From Bacteroidota bacterium (lineage in GTDB: Bacteria > Bacteroidota > Bacteroidia > NS11-12g > UBA955): DNA of 7,125 bases. The stretch lies in NCBI GenBank assembly GCA_008081305.1, contig VMCP01000138.1, forward strand, positions 1 to 7,125, written 5' to 3'. The stretch's first letter is position 1, and every line of letters starts with the position of its first letter. Shown in pieces: positions 1 through 5,621 of the stretch. The notes under the pieces are model-generated. The model saw only the letters and a list, made by a program, of their open reading frames with translations, ran no database searches and was not told the origin of the DNA. The translations under genes and the position numbers were made by a program.

Positions 1-261
1 TGTATTTCCCCAAAAAAATTCAAATTCCCGATTTCGGAGGAAATGATAAAAGCCAATGAGTTGAAATGCATTGTGTACAATAAAAGCGATTTTGAGTGGG
101 CGGAGCAATGGGCTCAAACCTGCGATGCACATTGTGCATTATTCTTACAACCTGAATGGGATAGACGAGAAAAAATGATGCCATTGATTGTTGAGTATGT
201 TAAGGAAAATCCACATTGGCGGATTTCTCTTCAAACCCATAAATACTTGAACATTCCCTGA
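1..261 (+). CDS. queE: 7-carboxy-7-deazaguanine synthase QueE, 3' part
   Basis: This is the C-terminal 86 codons of a gene cut by the left edge; frame 1 is open from base 1, so the ATG at 43 is internal and not the start. QueE is a cytosolic radical-SAM enzyme that converts 6-carboxy-5,6,7,8-tetrahydropterin to 7-carboxy-7-deazaguanine on the way to preQ0 and queuosine. The visible part begins CISPKKFKFP, matching the conserved V-S-P-K segment of the family, continues with ELKCIVYN and LFLQPEW, and ends with the characteristic ISLQTHKYLNIP tail. The N-terminal CxxxCxxC iron-sulfur motif lies outside the window, so catalytic integrity cannot be judged. No other queuosine gene follows it here; the next gene is an unrelated exported hydrolase. 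The family assignment is by recognition of the C-terminal motifs and is fairly secure. Confidence 0.9.
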   Translation, partial: CISPKKFKFPISEEMIKANELKCIVYNKSDFEWAEQWAQTCDAHCALFLQPEWDRREKMMPLIVEYVKENPHWRISLQTHKYLNIP

Positions 262-313
262 TTTATTTGTGATTGTAATGTGAGTAAGTCAAGCCCAAAA
301 ATTGAGTGGCAAA

Positions 314-1447
314 ATGTACATTCGAAGATATATGGGCACAAAACGCTGGGCGTTACTTGCGGTAGGATTATTGTGGGGGTGGAGTAATGTAAATTTATCT
401 GCCCGGTCTCCTGGAGGAAATTCTCTTCAAAAGATGATTTCTCAGTATGCTACATTTTCCGATACGACAGCCAAGAAGATTAGATCATTTTTCGATTATC
501 ACGGGCGAATTGGAAATTTCAGTGGCTCCTATTTAATGTATAAAAATGATAGTTTAATCTATGGTGCAAATGGTTACGCCATATATGGTAATCGAGATAG
601 TATAGAGCCCAATAATCTCTTTCAATTGGCATCTGTCAGTAAGGTGTTTACCGCTATTTCTGTGATGACCCTTCATCAAGATGGATATCTTAATATTGAA
701 GACTCTGTGCACTGGTATATCCCAGAACTAAATAACAAATCACTCACTATCAGGCAATTATTGAGTCATACTAGTGGATTGCCCGATTATTTTTATGTGA
801 GTTACAAAGGTTTTGAACTTCCCCAAGGTCAAGGGCATTTAAAAAATGAGGACGTTATTGAAATAATCAATAAACAGAGTCGCCGTAAATACACGCGTCA
901 GGGATATTATCACTATTCCAACACAAACTACGTCTTTCTTAGTTTGATTGTTGAAAGGCTGACCAAGATGGATTTTCGGACATATGTGAAAGAAAACATC
1001 TGTAAATACGCGGACATGAGGTACACACATATCTGTGATTTTGACTCTCTTCCTTTAGTCAATTATCCTGTTCAAGGTTATAAAAATTGGAGAGTATACG
1101 AGGACTTAATGTTCAACGGAACAACCGGCGATAAGGGAGTGTACTCAAATGTTTTTGAAATGTTTCAGCTGGATAGAGCTTTAAACGGTACTTATTTACT
1201 GCACGATGACACCAAAGAGCAGATGTGGACTCCACAAACATTAACAAAACCTACAGCCTACTATGCACTTGGTTGGAGAGTCAAGTGGATTGATGATCAA
1301 AAATGGGTTTTCCACAACGGTTGGTGGAAAGGATTTAGGACATACTTCTGGAGATGTTTAGACGAAGACAAGAGTTTTGTTGTTCTTACCAACAATGTAC
1401 AAGGACCCTTTCTGTCAACTATGGAAATGGTCAGCTTGCTGAAATAA
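314..1447 (+). CDS. Exported serine hydrolase, class C beta-lactamase/esterase family (S12-like)
   Basis: A 377-residue protein with all three active-site elements of the beta-lactamase-related serine hydrolase family: SVSK (SxxK, nucleophile Ser107 and Lys110), YSN (Tyr201) and HNG (334-336, the counterpart of the KTG box). LLSHTSGLPDY (149-159) and GDKGVYSN (272-279) are also typical. A signal peptide is visible (hydrophobic ALLAVGLLWGW, probable cleavage after NLSA), with no lipobox, so it should act in the periplasm or outside the cell. The family includes D-Ala-D-Ala peptidases, esterases and beta-lactamases; the substrate cannot be read from sequence, and resistance should not be assumed. 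Three in-frame starts exist: TTG 302, ATG 314 and ATG 332. I prefer 314 because it is an ATG with an A-rich upstream; 332 also leaves a complete signal peptide. The gene follows queE by 52 bases and its TAA abuts the stop of the opposing T9SS gene. Confidence 0.88.
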   Translation: MYIRRYMGTKRWALLAVGLLWGWSNVNLSARSPGGNSLQKMISQYATFSDTTAKKIRSFFDYHGRIGNFSGSYLMYKNDSLIYGANGYAIYGNRDSIEPNNLFQLASVSKVFTAISVMTLHQDGYLNIEDSVHWYIPELNNKSLTIRQLLSHTSGLPDYFYVSYKGFELPQGQGHLKNEDVIEIINKQSRRKYTRQGYYHYSNTNYVFLSLIVERLTKMDFRTYVKENICKYADMRYTHICDFDSLPLVNYPVQGYKNWRVYEDLMFNGTTGDKGVYSNVFEMFQLDRALNGTYLLHDDTKEQMWTPQTLTKPTAYYALGWRVKWIDDQKWVFHNGWWKGFRTYFWRCLDEDKSFVVLTNNVQGPFLSTMEMVSLLK

Positions 1448-1476
1448 TCAAGGAGCAATAAATCGGATTTGATTAT
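1444..1476. repeat. Inverted repeat spanning the convergent stop codons; possible bidirectional hairpin
   Basis: Two perfect 8-base arms, ATAATCAA (1444-1451) and TTGATTAT (1469-1476), are separated by 17 bases. The left arm contains the TAA stop of the serine hydrolase (1445-1447) and the first bases of the TGA stop of the opposing gene (1448-1450). A hairpin here would lie at the 3' end of both transcripts, which is where a shared terminator or 3'-end stabiliser is expected. The stem is AT-rich, the loop is long and no U tract follows on either strand, so it is not a canonical intrinsic terminator. The repeat is certain; its function is inferred. Confidence 0.5.
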
Positions 1477-2413
1477 ATGCACTTTTGAAAATATACGCGC
1501 CACTTGCCAATGGTGGTAATATAACATCCTTGGAATCACCGAGTTTTTTTTTCTCGAAAATTTTCTCGCCGGTGTTACCAAAGATTTCAAAACCATCTAG
1601 ACCTTTATTAGAGTGAATATGAACCAGCCCGTTTTGAACAAACCAAAAGGTGGTAGCGTCTGAACGATTTATTTGACGAGATGAAAGGGCGTCACGTTGA
1701 TGTATAACGCCAATTGCGTCAAGATCGAACCCCGAACCGCCAAAATTCGTTGGCCAGGGATCGTTGATGATACGACCTTTGCTGTCGGTTGTACCGAATC
1801 GTGGATTGATGCATCCTACAACATCTTGGATTCGGACCCAATAAAATTCTGTGGGGAAAAAGGATTCCGTAGTATCTAAGTCGCTAATGTCAAATGGTGT
1901 ACCGTAAGGCATTCTATACTTTCCTGCTAGGTTGTGAATCTCTTCGGCTTTGGTACTACCAAATGCAGGTGTCTGCACTTGGGTGGGTGTTAAAGATTCT
2001 GATGGTATTCTATAGAATTTAACACCATCTAGACTCACTTCAACATGCGCTAATTCTAAAAATGAGTCATTAAAAGCATTTTCAAATACCGCAAAATCAT
2101 ATCCTGGTTGATTCACAATTGGGTTTGGAAAATACAGCGTGATGGATCCAGAATCTCCAAGGCTGATAACACCGGCTGAACGCGCTTCTCCAAGAGCAGA
2201 CTCTTCAGAACCCACATTGGCATATCCTGAATCAGGTTGTGAAATATCGCGGTAACCCACAGCAGATTGCGCCTGATAAGCCCAGTTTACAAAACAGCTT
2301 GAATCCCAAGGTATTGCCGTACTACCTACTTTACCAGCTGCAGGTGCAAATTGAGAAAGTAGATAGCACGGATAAAAAATTAAAAACAATATGGAAGCAC
2401 GGAACTTAAGCAC
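1448..2413 (-). CDS. Secreted protein with probable T9SS C-terminal sorting domain
   Basis: A 321-residue exported protein of unknown function. Residues 1-21 form a signal peptide (hydrophobic SILFLIFYPCYLLSQ, cleavage likely after LSQ; no proper lipobox around Cys16). Residues about 25-237 form one beta-rich domain with the motifs YDFAVFENAF (105-114), LELAHVEVSLDG (119-130), IHNLAGKYR (159-167), YGTPFDISDL (170-179) and GGSGFDLDAIGVI (225-237), a pattern I associate with secreted surface proteins but cannot tie to a reaction. Cys40 and Cys201 could pair. Residues about 257-321 look like a type A T9SS sorting domain: alternating strands, FGNTGEKIF, and the LPPLASGAYIF element shortly before the end, although the terminus RFIAP lacks the usual closing lysine. 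The start is GTG at 2413; an in-frame TAG at 2426-2428 excludes upstream starts. It overlaps the ftcD stop by 8 bases, suggesting cotranscription and coupled translation. A nine-A run encodes Lys288-290 in the sorting region. Confidence 0.85.
   Translation of the reverse strand: MLKFRASILFLIFYPCYLLSQFAPAAGKVGSTAIPWDSSCFVNWAYQAQSAVGYRDISQPDSGYANVGSEESALGEARSAGVISLGDSGSITLYFPNPIVNQPGYDFAVFENAFNDSFLELAHVEVSLDGVKFYRIPSESLTPTQVQTPAFGSTKAEEIHNLAGKYRMPYGTPFDISDLDTTESFFPTEFYWVRIQDVVGCINPRFGTTDSKGRIINDPWPTNFGGSGFDLDAIGVIHQRDALSSRQINRSDATTFWFVQNGLVHIHSNKGLDGFEIFGNTGEKIFEKKKLGDSKDVILPPLASGAYIFKSAYNQIRFIAP
1544..1552 (-). repeat. Nine-base A homopolymer in the T9SS gene
   Basis: An uninterrupted run of nine T on the + strand reads as nine A on the coding strand and encodes Lys288-Lys290 of the secreted protein, just before its last 31 residues. 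It is the longest homopolymer I noticed in the window; others such as 2721-2727 and 3891-3897 reach seven. By direct reading, adding one A gives E-K-K-K-T-R then TGA, deleting the final strands of the sorting domain. Losing one A opens a different frame for about 80 codons, to 1297, antisense to the serine hydrolase. Whether slippage occurs is not known. Confidence 0.9.
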
Positions 2414-4094
2414 GCAGTCTTTGTTCTATGCTGTTAGCAATTTCATCGCACTCTTGGTGATTCTTCCTTAAAAGAGCCTCTGCTTGATTTACGATGTTTT
2501 CAGCCCATGTTCTATCTCCAAGGTCTTTTGCATTGATAAGTACATTGAACCATGCACCTCTCACTGCTGTTTTGATACATATAGCCCCAACACCAACATC
2601 ACTAAGGCTATTTGGATTACCTTTTTCCGCCATTTCTCTCAACAGTGGTAAGCAGTCATAAGCCGCCTGCATGGTTTTAAAGGGAACTTCTGTAGCGTAT
2701 TGTGATGCCTTTTCAATGGCTTTTTTTCTTTCCTCTTTCTGTTCTGATGTGTCTTTGGGAAGTCCAATAGCCGCCATAATGGAATCAAAAGCCCTCGTAT
2801 CTTCATCTACCAAAGCAGTCAATTTAGCAGTATGTTTTTGGCCTTCTTCTGCCCAAGGCGAGAACTCAGATACTCGATCTTCCCAACCTCTTTTTGCGGC
2901 GCTAAGATTAGCAACCATGGTTCCCAATGCCGCTCCAAGTGAGCCGGCTAAAGCAGCAATACTTCCACCTCCGGGGGCAGGAGAATCTGATGCAGTTTCA
3001 AGAGCAAAGTTCTTTACACTCATGTTTACTAATCGCTCGTCGGATTCATTGCGCAAAAGGTATTCAATGATTCGAGTTTTGGGGTCGAACTCAGATATTT
3101 CATTTAATCCCATGCTTTTTATCGCAATATCTACAAGCGTAGCTTCATCAACACCGCTACTTAAACCTTGCTGCTCTAAAAAGTATTTCCCTGCCTGTAG
3201 CATAGGTTCAAGTGGTACCAAACCAACCAATTCACTTCCGGTTACTCGTACACCTCTGGCCTCGGCAGATTTTCTTGTTTCTTCAAAAACCAGATGCAGA
3301 GGAGTTTCTCTGAAATTGGTTAAATTAATGCTAATCTGAGCAATTCCATATTCTTCAATGTACCAACCGATTCCTTTTACATGTTTTAGTTTACCAGGAA
3401 TACGAATGGGTTCTCCATTTTCGTCTTTTACCACTGGGCCAACATAAGGGTTGCCCTCTCTTTTTACTCGACCTTGTTCGCGAACATCAAATGCAACGCG
3501 ATTGGCAATACGTGTGCTTTTGGTATTTAAATTTACATTGTAAGCAATAAGAAAGTCCCTCGCTCCAATACAAGTAGCGCCTGATTGAGCGTTCATTTCT
3601 TGTGGACCGAAATCTGGCTTCCATTTGTCTTCTTTGATCTTATCAAAAAAACCTTCGTATTCTCCTGAACGAATGACACTCAAATTTGATCGTTCCTTAT
3701 CGGGTTGAGCAGATTCGTATAAATAGGCAGGAATGCTTAGTTCTTCGCCTACTCTCTGAGCCAATTGCCGCGCGTATTTTGCGGTTTCTTCCATCGTGAT
3801 ACCCGATATTGGGATTAACGGACAAACATCGGTTGCTCCCATTCTCGGGTGTTCCCCCTGATGTTGGCTCATATCAATTAAAGTGCTTGCTTTTTTTATG
3901 GCCTGAAATGCCGCTTCAATGACATTTTCAACTTCTCCAACAAACGTAACCACGGTGCGATTTGTTGCCTTTCCGGGGTCAACATTTAGTAACTTGACTC
4001 CTTCTACTTTTTCAATTTCTTGAGTAATTTCATTGATTACTTGAAGGTTATTACCCTCACTAAAATTAGGTACACATTCTACGATACGAGACAT
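2406..4094 (-). CDS. ftcD: Bifunctional glutamate formimidoyltransferase / formimidoyl-THF cyclodeaminase
   Basis: A 562-residue cytosolic enzyme of histidine breakdown. The first half moves the formimino group of N-formimino-L-glutamate to tetrahydrofolate; the second releases ammonia to give 5,10-methenyl-THF. The transferase domain covers about 1-325: it opens with RIVECVPNFSEG (3-14) and carries GEHPRMGATDVCPLIP (80-95), whose His82 has the same number as the catalytic His of the mammalian enzyme. The cyclodeaminase domain covers about 355-560, with SPAPGGGS (371-378), VDEDTRAF (429-436) and GNPNSLSDVGVGA (492-504). The length is slightly above that of mammalian FTCD (541), so both activities should be intact. 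The ATG at 4094 starts exactly at the conserved N terminus. No hutH, hutU or hutI lies in the window; instead the gene is followed, with an 8-base overlap, by a T9SS secreted protein. A TAGTTTTG box sits 4 bases upstream of the start, implying a near-leaderless mRNA. Confidence 0.96.
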   Translation of the reverse strand: MSRIVECVPNFSEGNNLQVINEITQEIEKVEGVKLLNVDPGKATNRTVVTFVGEVENVIEAAFQAIKKASTLIDMSQHQGEHPRMGATDVCPLIPISGITMEETAKYARQLAQRVGEELSIPAYLYESAQPDKERSNLSVIRSGEYEGFFDKIKEDKWKPDFGPQEMNAQSGATCIGARDFLIAYNVNLNTKSTRIANRVAFDVREQGRVKREGNPYVGPVVKDENGEPIRIPGKLKHVKGIGWYIEEYGIAQISINLTNFRETPLHLVFEETRKSAEARGVRVTGSELVGLVPLEPMLQAGKYFLEQQGLSSGVDEATLVDIAIKSMGLNEISEFDPKTRIIEYLLRNESDERLVNMSVKNFALETASDSPAPGGGSIAALAGSLGAALGTMVANLSAAKRGWEDRVSEFSPWAEEGQKHTAKLTALVDEDTRAFDSIMAAIGLPKDTSEQKEERKKAIEKASQYATEVPFKTMQAAYDCLPLLREMAEKGNPNSLSDVGVGAICIKTAVRGAWFNVLINAKDLGDRTWAENIVNQAEALLRKNHQECDEIANSIEQRLRA

Positions 4095-4098
4095 ACTA

Positions 4099-4106
4099 CA
4101 AAACTA
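4099..4106 (-). promoter_or_regulatory. Candidate -7 box of the ftcD promoter (TAGTTTTG)
   Basis: Read on the minus strand, the bases are TAGTTTTG, a full match to the Bacteroidota -7 consensus TAnnTTTG. The box ends 4 bases before the ftcD ATG (4092-4094), so transcription would begin at or within a few bases of the start codon. I could not find a TTG-type -33 element 17-23 bases further upstream, which weakens the call. It would drive ftcD and, through the overlap, the T9SS gene. Confidence 0.4.
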
Positions 4107-4187
4107 AATGATTTTGGGCTCTATCTAACGCCTTTGGTAATTTGTAAAATTCACAAAGAAAACAGACCAAATAGTTAAATAACAGAC

Positions 4188-4213
4188 GACGGATAACGAT
4201 TTCTTTCTCCGTC
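4188..4213. repeat. Inverted repeat GACGGA-N14-TCCGTC upstream of the mutase promoter box
   Basis: Two perfect 6-base arms (4188-4193 and 4208-4213), GC-rich against an AT-rich background, are centred about 20 bases upstream of the TATCTTTG box and cover the place where a -33 element would lie. This would suit a regulator binding site, or a promoter that depends on an activator, which fits the lack of a recognisable -33 box. Six-base arms can arise by chance in a region of this size, so this remains a candidate. Confidence 0.3.
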
Positions 4214-4219
4214 AATGAG

Positions 4220-4227
4220 TATCTTTG
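4220..4227 (+). promoter_or_regulatory. Candidate -7 box for the mutase-ychF operon (TATCTTTG)
   Basis: TATCTTTG matches the Bacteroidota -7 consensus TAnnTTTG at every defined position. It lies 11 bases upstream of the ATG at 4239, giving an expected 5' leader of only a few bases. It falls inside the longest open frame, which would start at 4215, and therefore argues for the start at 4239. No clear TTG -33 element is seen at the usual 17-23 base distance; the region carries an inverted repeat instead. Confidence 0.55.
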
Positions 4228-4238
4228 TCGACCTTTTT

Positions 4239-5618
4239 ATGACATTAATTAAATCCATCTCAGGAATAAGGGGAACGATTGGTGGAAGTCCAACCGATAA
4301 TTTAACCCCAGTAGATATTGTGAAATTCGCAAGTGCGTATGGAACATGGCAACTCAGGCAGCATTCGCAGGCTAAAATAGTGGTGGGAAGGGATGCCCGT
4401 ATTTCCGGTGATATGGTGAGTAGTTTGATCATTCAAACGTTGATAGGATTGGGTTTAGATGTTGTTGATTTAGGGTTGGCAACCACTCCGACCGTTGAAA
4501 TGGCTGTACCTGCAGAAAGCGCTCAAGGGGGTATCATTGTAACTGCATCTCATAATCCTAAACAATGGAATGCACTCAAGCTATTGAATCAAGCGGGTGA
4601 ATTTTTAAGCGCTTTAGATGGAGCGCAAATACTAGAAATTGCAGAGAAAGGAGAATTTGAGTATGCCACGGTTGATAAACTTGGGAAACGGGAACAAAAG
4701 GACTATCTAGAATACCACATTCAAAAAATCCTTGAAATGGACATTGTGGATGTGGATGCCATTAAAAAAGCAAATTTTAAAGTGGCCGTTGACCCTGTGA
4801 ACAGCGTCGGAGCTATTGCCGTCCCAGCGATGTTGAAAGCCCTCGGTGTAGAAGATGTAATCATTATAAATGGAGAGGTAAACGGCGTATTTGCTCATAA
4901 TCCTGAACCATTGGCAGAGCATCTAGGTGAACTATCAACTATTGTCAAATCCGAGAAATGTCACCTTGGTATAGTTGTTGATCCGGATGTAGACAGATTG
5001 GCATTTGTCTGTGATGATGGTGAAATGTACGGCGAAGAATATACTCTAGTAACGGTTGCAGACTATGTTCTTGCCCATAAAGCTGGAGCTACCGTGAGTA
5101 ATTTATCGAGTACCAAAGCGCTTAGAGATGTTACCGAGAAGGCAGGACAAACGTACCACGCGAGTGCGGTTGGAGAAGTTAATGTGGTAGAAACCATGAA
5201 AAAACATAATGCCGTAATTGGTGGTGAAGGTAATGGTGGAGTTATTGTTCCTGATTTGCATTACGGCCGTGACGCCTTGGCGGGTATCGCATTATTTTTA
5301 AGTCATGTTGCACAAAAACAAATGAAGTTGAGTAAGCTTCGTGCGACTTATCCAACCTACCAAATGTCGAAAAATAAGGCGGAATTATCTCCAGAAATGG
5401 ATGTCGATGAAGTTTTGGAGAGAATTAAAGATAAATATGCAAAATGGCCCATCAATACCATAGATGGCGTGAAAATAGAATTTGATGGAGATTGGGTGCA
5501 TTTGCGTAAAAGCAATACGGAACCCATCATTCGAATATATGCGGAGAGTACCTCATTGGTAACCGCAGAGAATCTTACAAAAAAAATACTCCAGGATATC
5601 GGAGACTTAATGAACTAA
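4239..5618 (+). CDS. glmM: Phosphohexomutase of the phosphoglucosamine/phosphomannomutase family (annotated GlmM in Bacteroidota)
   Basis: A 459-residue cytosolic alpha-D-phosphohexomutase. Members interconvert sugar 6- and 1-phosphates through a phosphoserine; the likely role here is glucosamine-6-P to glucosamine-1-P for UDP-GlcNAc, peptidoglycan and LPS supply. All four family sites are present: the phosphoserine loop TASHNP (102-107, Ser104), the metal-binding DPDVDR (248-253), the sugar-binding GEGNGG (329-334) and the phosphate-binding RKSNTEP (423-429). The start at 4239 gives MTLIKSISGIRGTIGG, the conserved N terminus; the alternative ATG at 4215 adds eight residues that do not resemble the family and would overlap a promoter box. 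Classical bacterial GlmM has SASHNP, GEQSGH and a SGTEP-type loop, so this protein is closer to the PMM/archaeal-type branch, and phosphomannomutase or phosphoglucomutase activity is an alternative. ychF follows after 3 bases, suggesting an operon. Confidence 0.88.
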   Translation: MTLIKSISGIRGTIGGSPTDNLTPVDIVKFASAYGTWQLRQHSQAKIVVGRDARISGDMVSSLIIQTLIGLGLDVVDLGLATTPTVEMAVPAESAQGGIIVTASHNPKQWNALKLLNQAGEFLSALDGAQILEIAEKGEFEYATVDKLGKREQKDYLEYHIQKILEMDIVDVDAIKKANFKVAVDPVNSVGAIAVPAMLKALGVEDVIIINGEVNGVFAHNPEPLAEHLGELSTIVKSEKCHLGIVVDPDVDRLAFVCDDGEMYGEEYTLVTVADYVLAHKAGATVSNLSSTKALRDVTEKAGQTYHASAVGEVNVVETMKKHNAVIGGEGNGGVIVPDLHYGRDALAGIALFLSHVAQKQMKLSKLRATYPTYQMSKNKAELSPEMDVDEVLERIKDKYAKWPINTIDGVKIEFDGDWVHLRKSNTEPIIRIYAESTSLVTAENLTKKILQDIGDLMN

Positions 5619-5621
5619 ACT

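Noticed and set aside
262..269. TTTATTTG as a promoter box for the serine hydrolase
   Set aside because: It misses the second consensus base of TAnnTTTG and has no TTG at a suitable distance; the hydrolase may instead be read from the queE transcript.
302..316. TTG at 302 as the hydrolase start
   Set aside because: An ATG four codons later gives a complete signal peptide, and nothing upstream favours the rare TTG start.
839..1030. Minus-strand 63-codon frame within the serine hydrolase
   Set aside because: Antisense to the YSN-containing part of a well-supported hydrolase; no recognisable features.
1431..1442. Short palindrome TCAGCTTGCTGA at the end of the hydrolase gene
   Set aside because: The usable stem is about four pairs with no U tract, too weak for a terminator, and it is explained by coding sequence.
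314..1447. Calling the serine hydrolase an antibiotic-resistance beta-lactamase
   Set aside because: The SxxK, YxN and HxG motifs are shared by esterases and peptidases of the fold; sequence alone does not support resistance.
1297..1596. A 99-codon minus-strand frame covering the first convergent junction
   Set aside because: It is out of frame with the T9SS gene and antisense to the hydrolase, with no coherent protein features. It matters only as the frame entered if the nine-A tract lost one base.
1697..1879. Plus-strand 60-codon frame opposite the T9SS gene
   Set aside because: Antisense shadow of a coding region with conserved motifs; no promoter or family signal.
2671..3339. A 222-codon open frame on the + strand opposite ftcD
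   Set aside because: It lies wholly antisense to a clearly recognised FtcD and its translation is low-complexity, Ser/Ala-rich with no family motif; it is a by-product of the ftcD codon usage.
4132..4158. CTTTG...CAAAG and TTTGT...ACAAA dyads in the divergent spacer
   Set aside because: The arms are only five AT-rich bases, overlapping and alternative to each other, as expected by chance here.
4175..4432. Minus-strand 85-codon frame over the start of the mutase
   Set aside because: It runs antisense through the conserved mutase N terminus and across the promoter region; no protein features.
4707..4922. Minus-strand 71-codon frame inside the mutase
   Set aside because: Antisense shadow of conserved mutase sequence with no features of its own.
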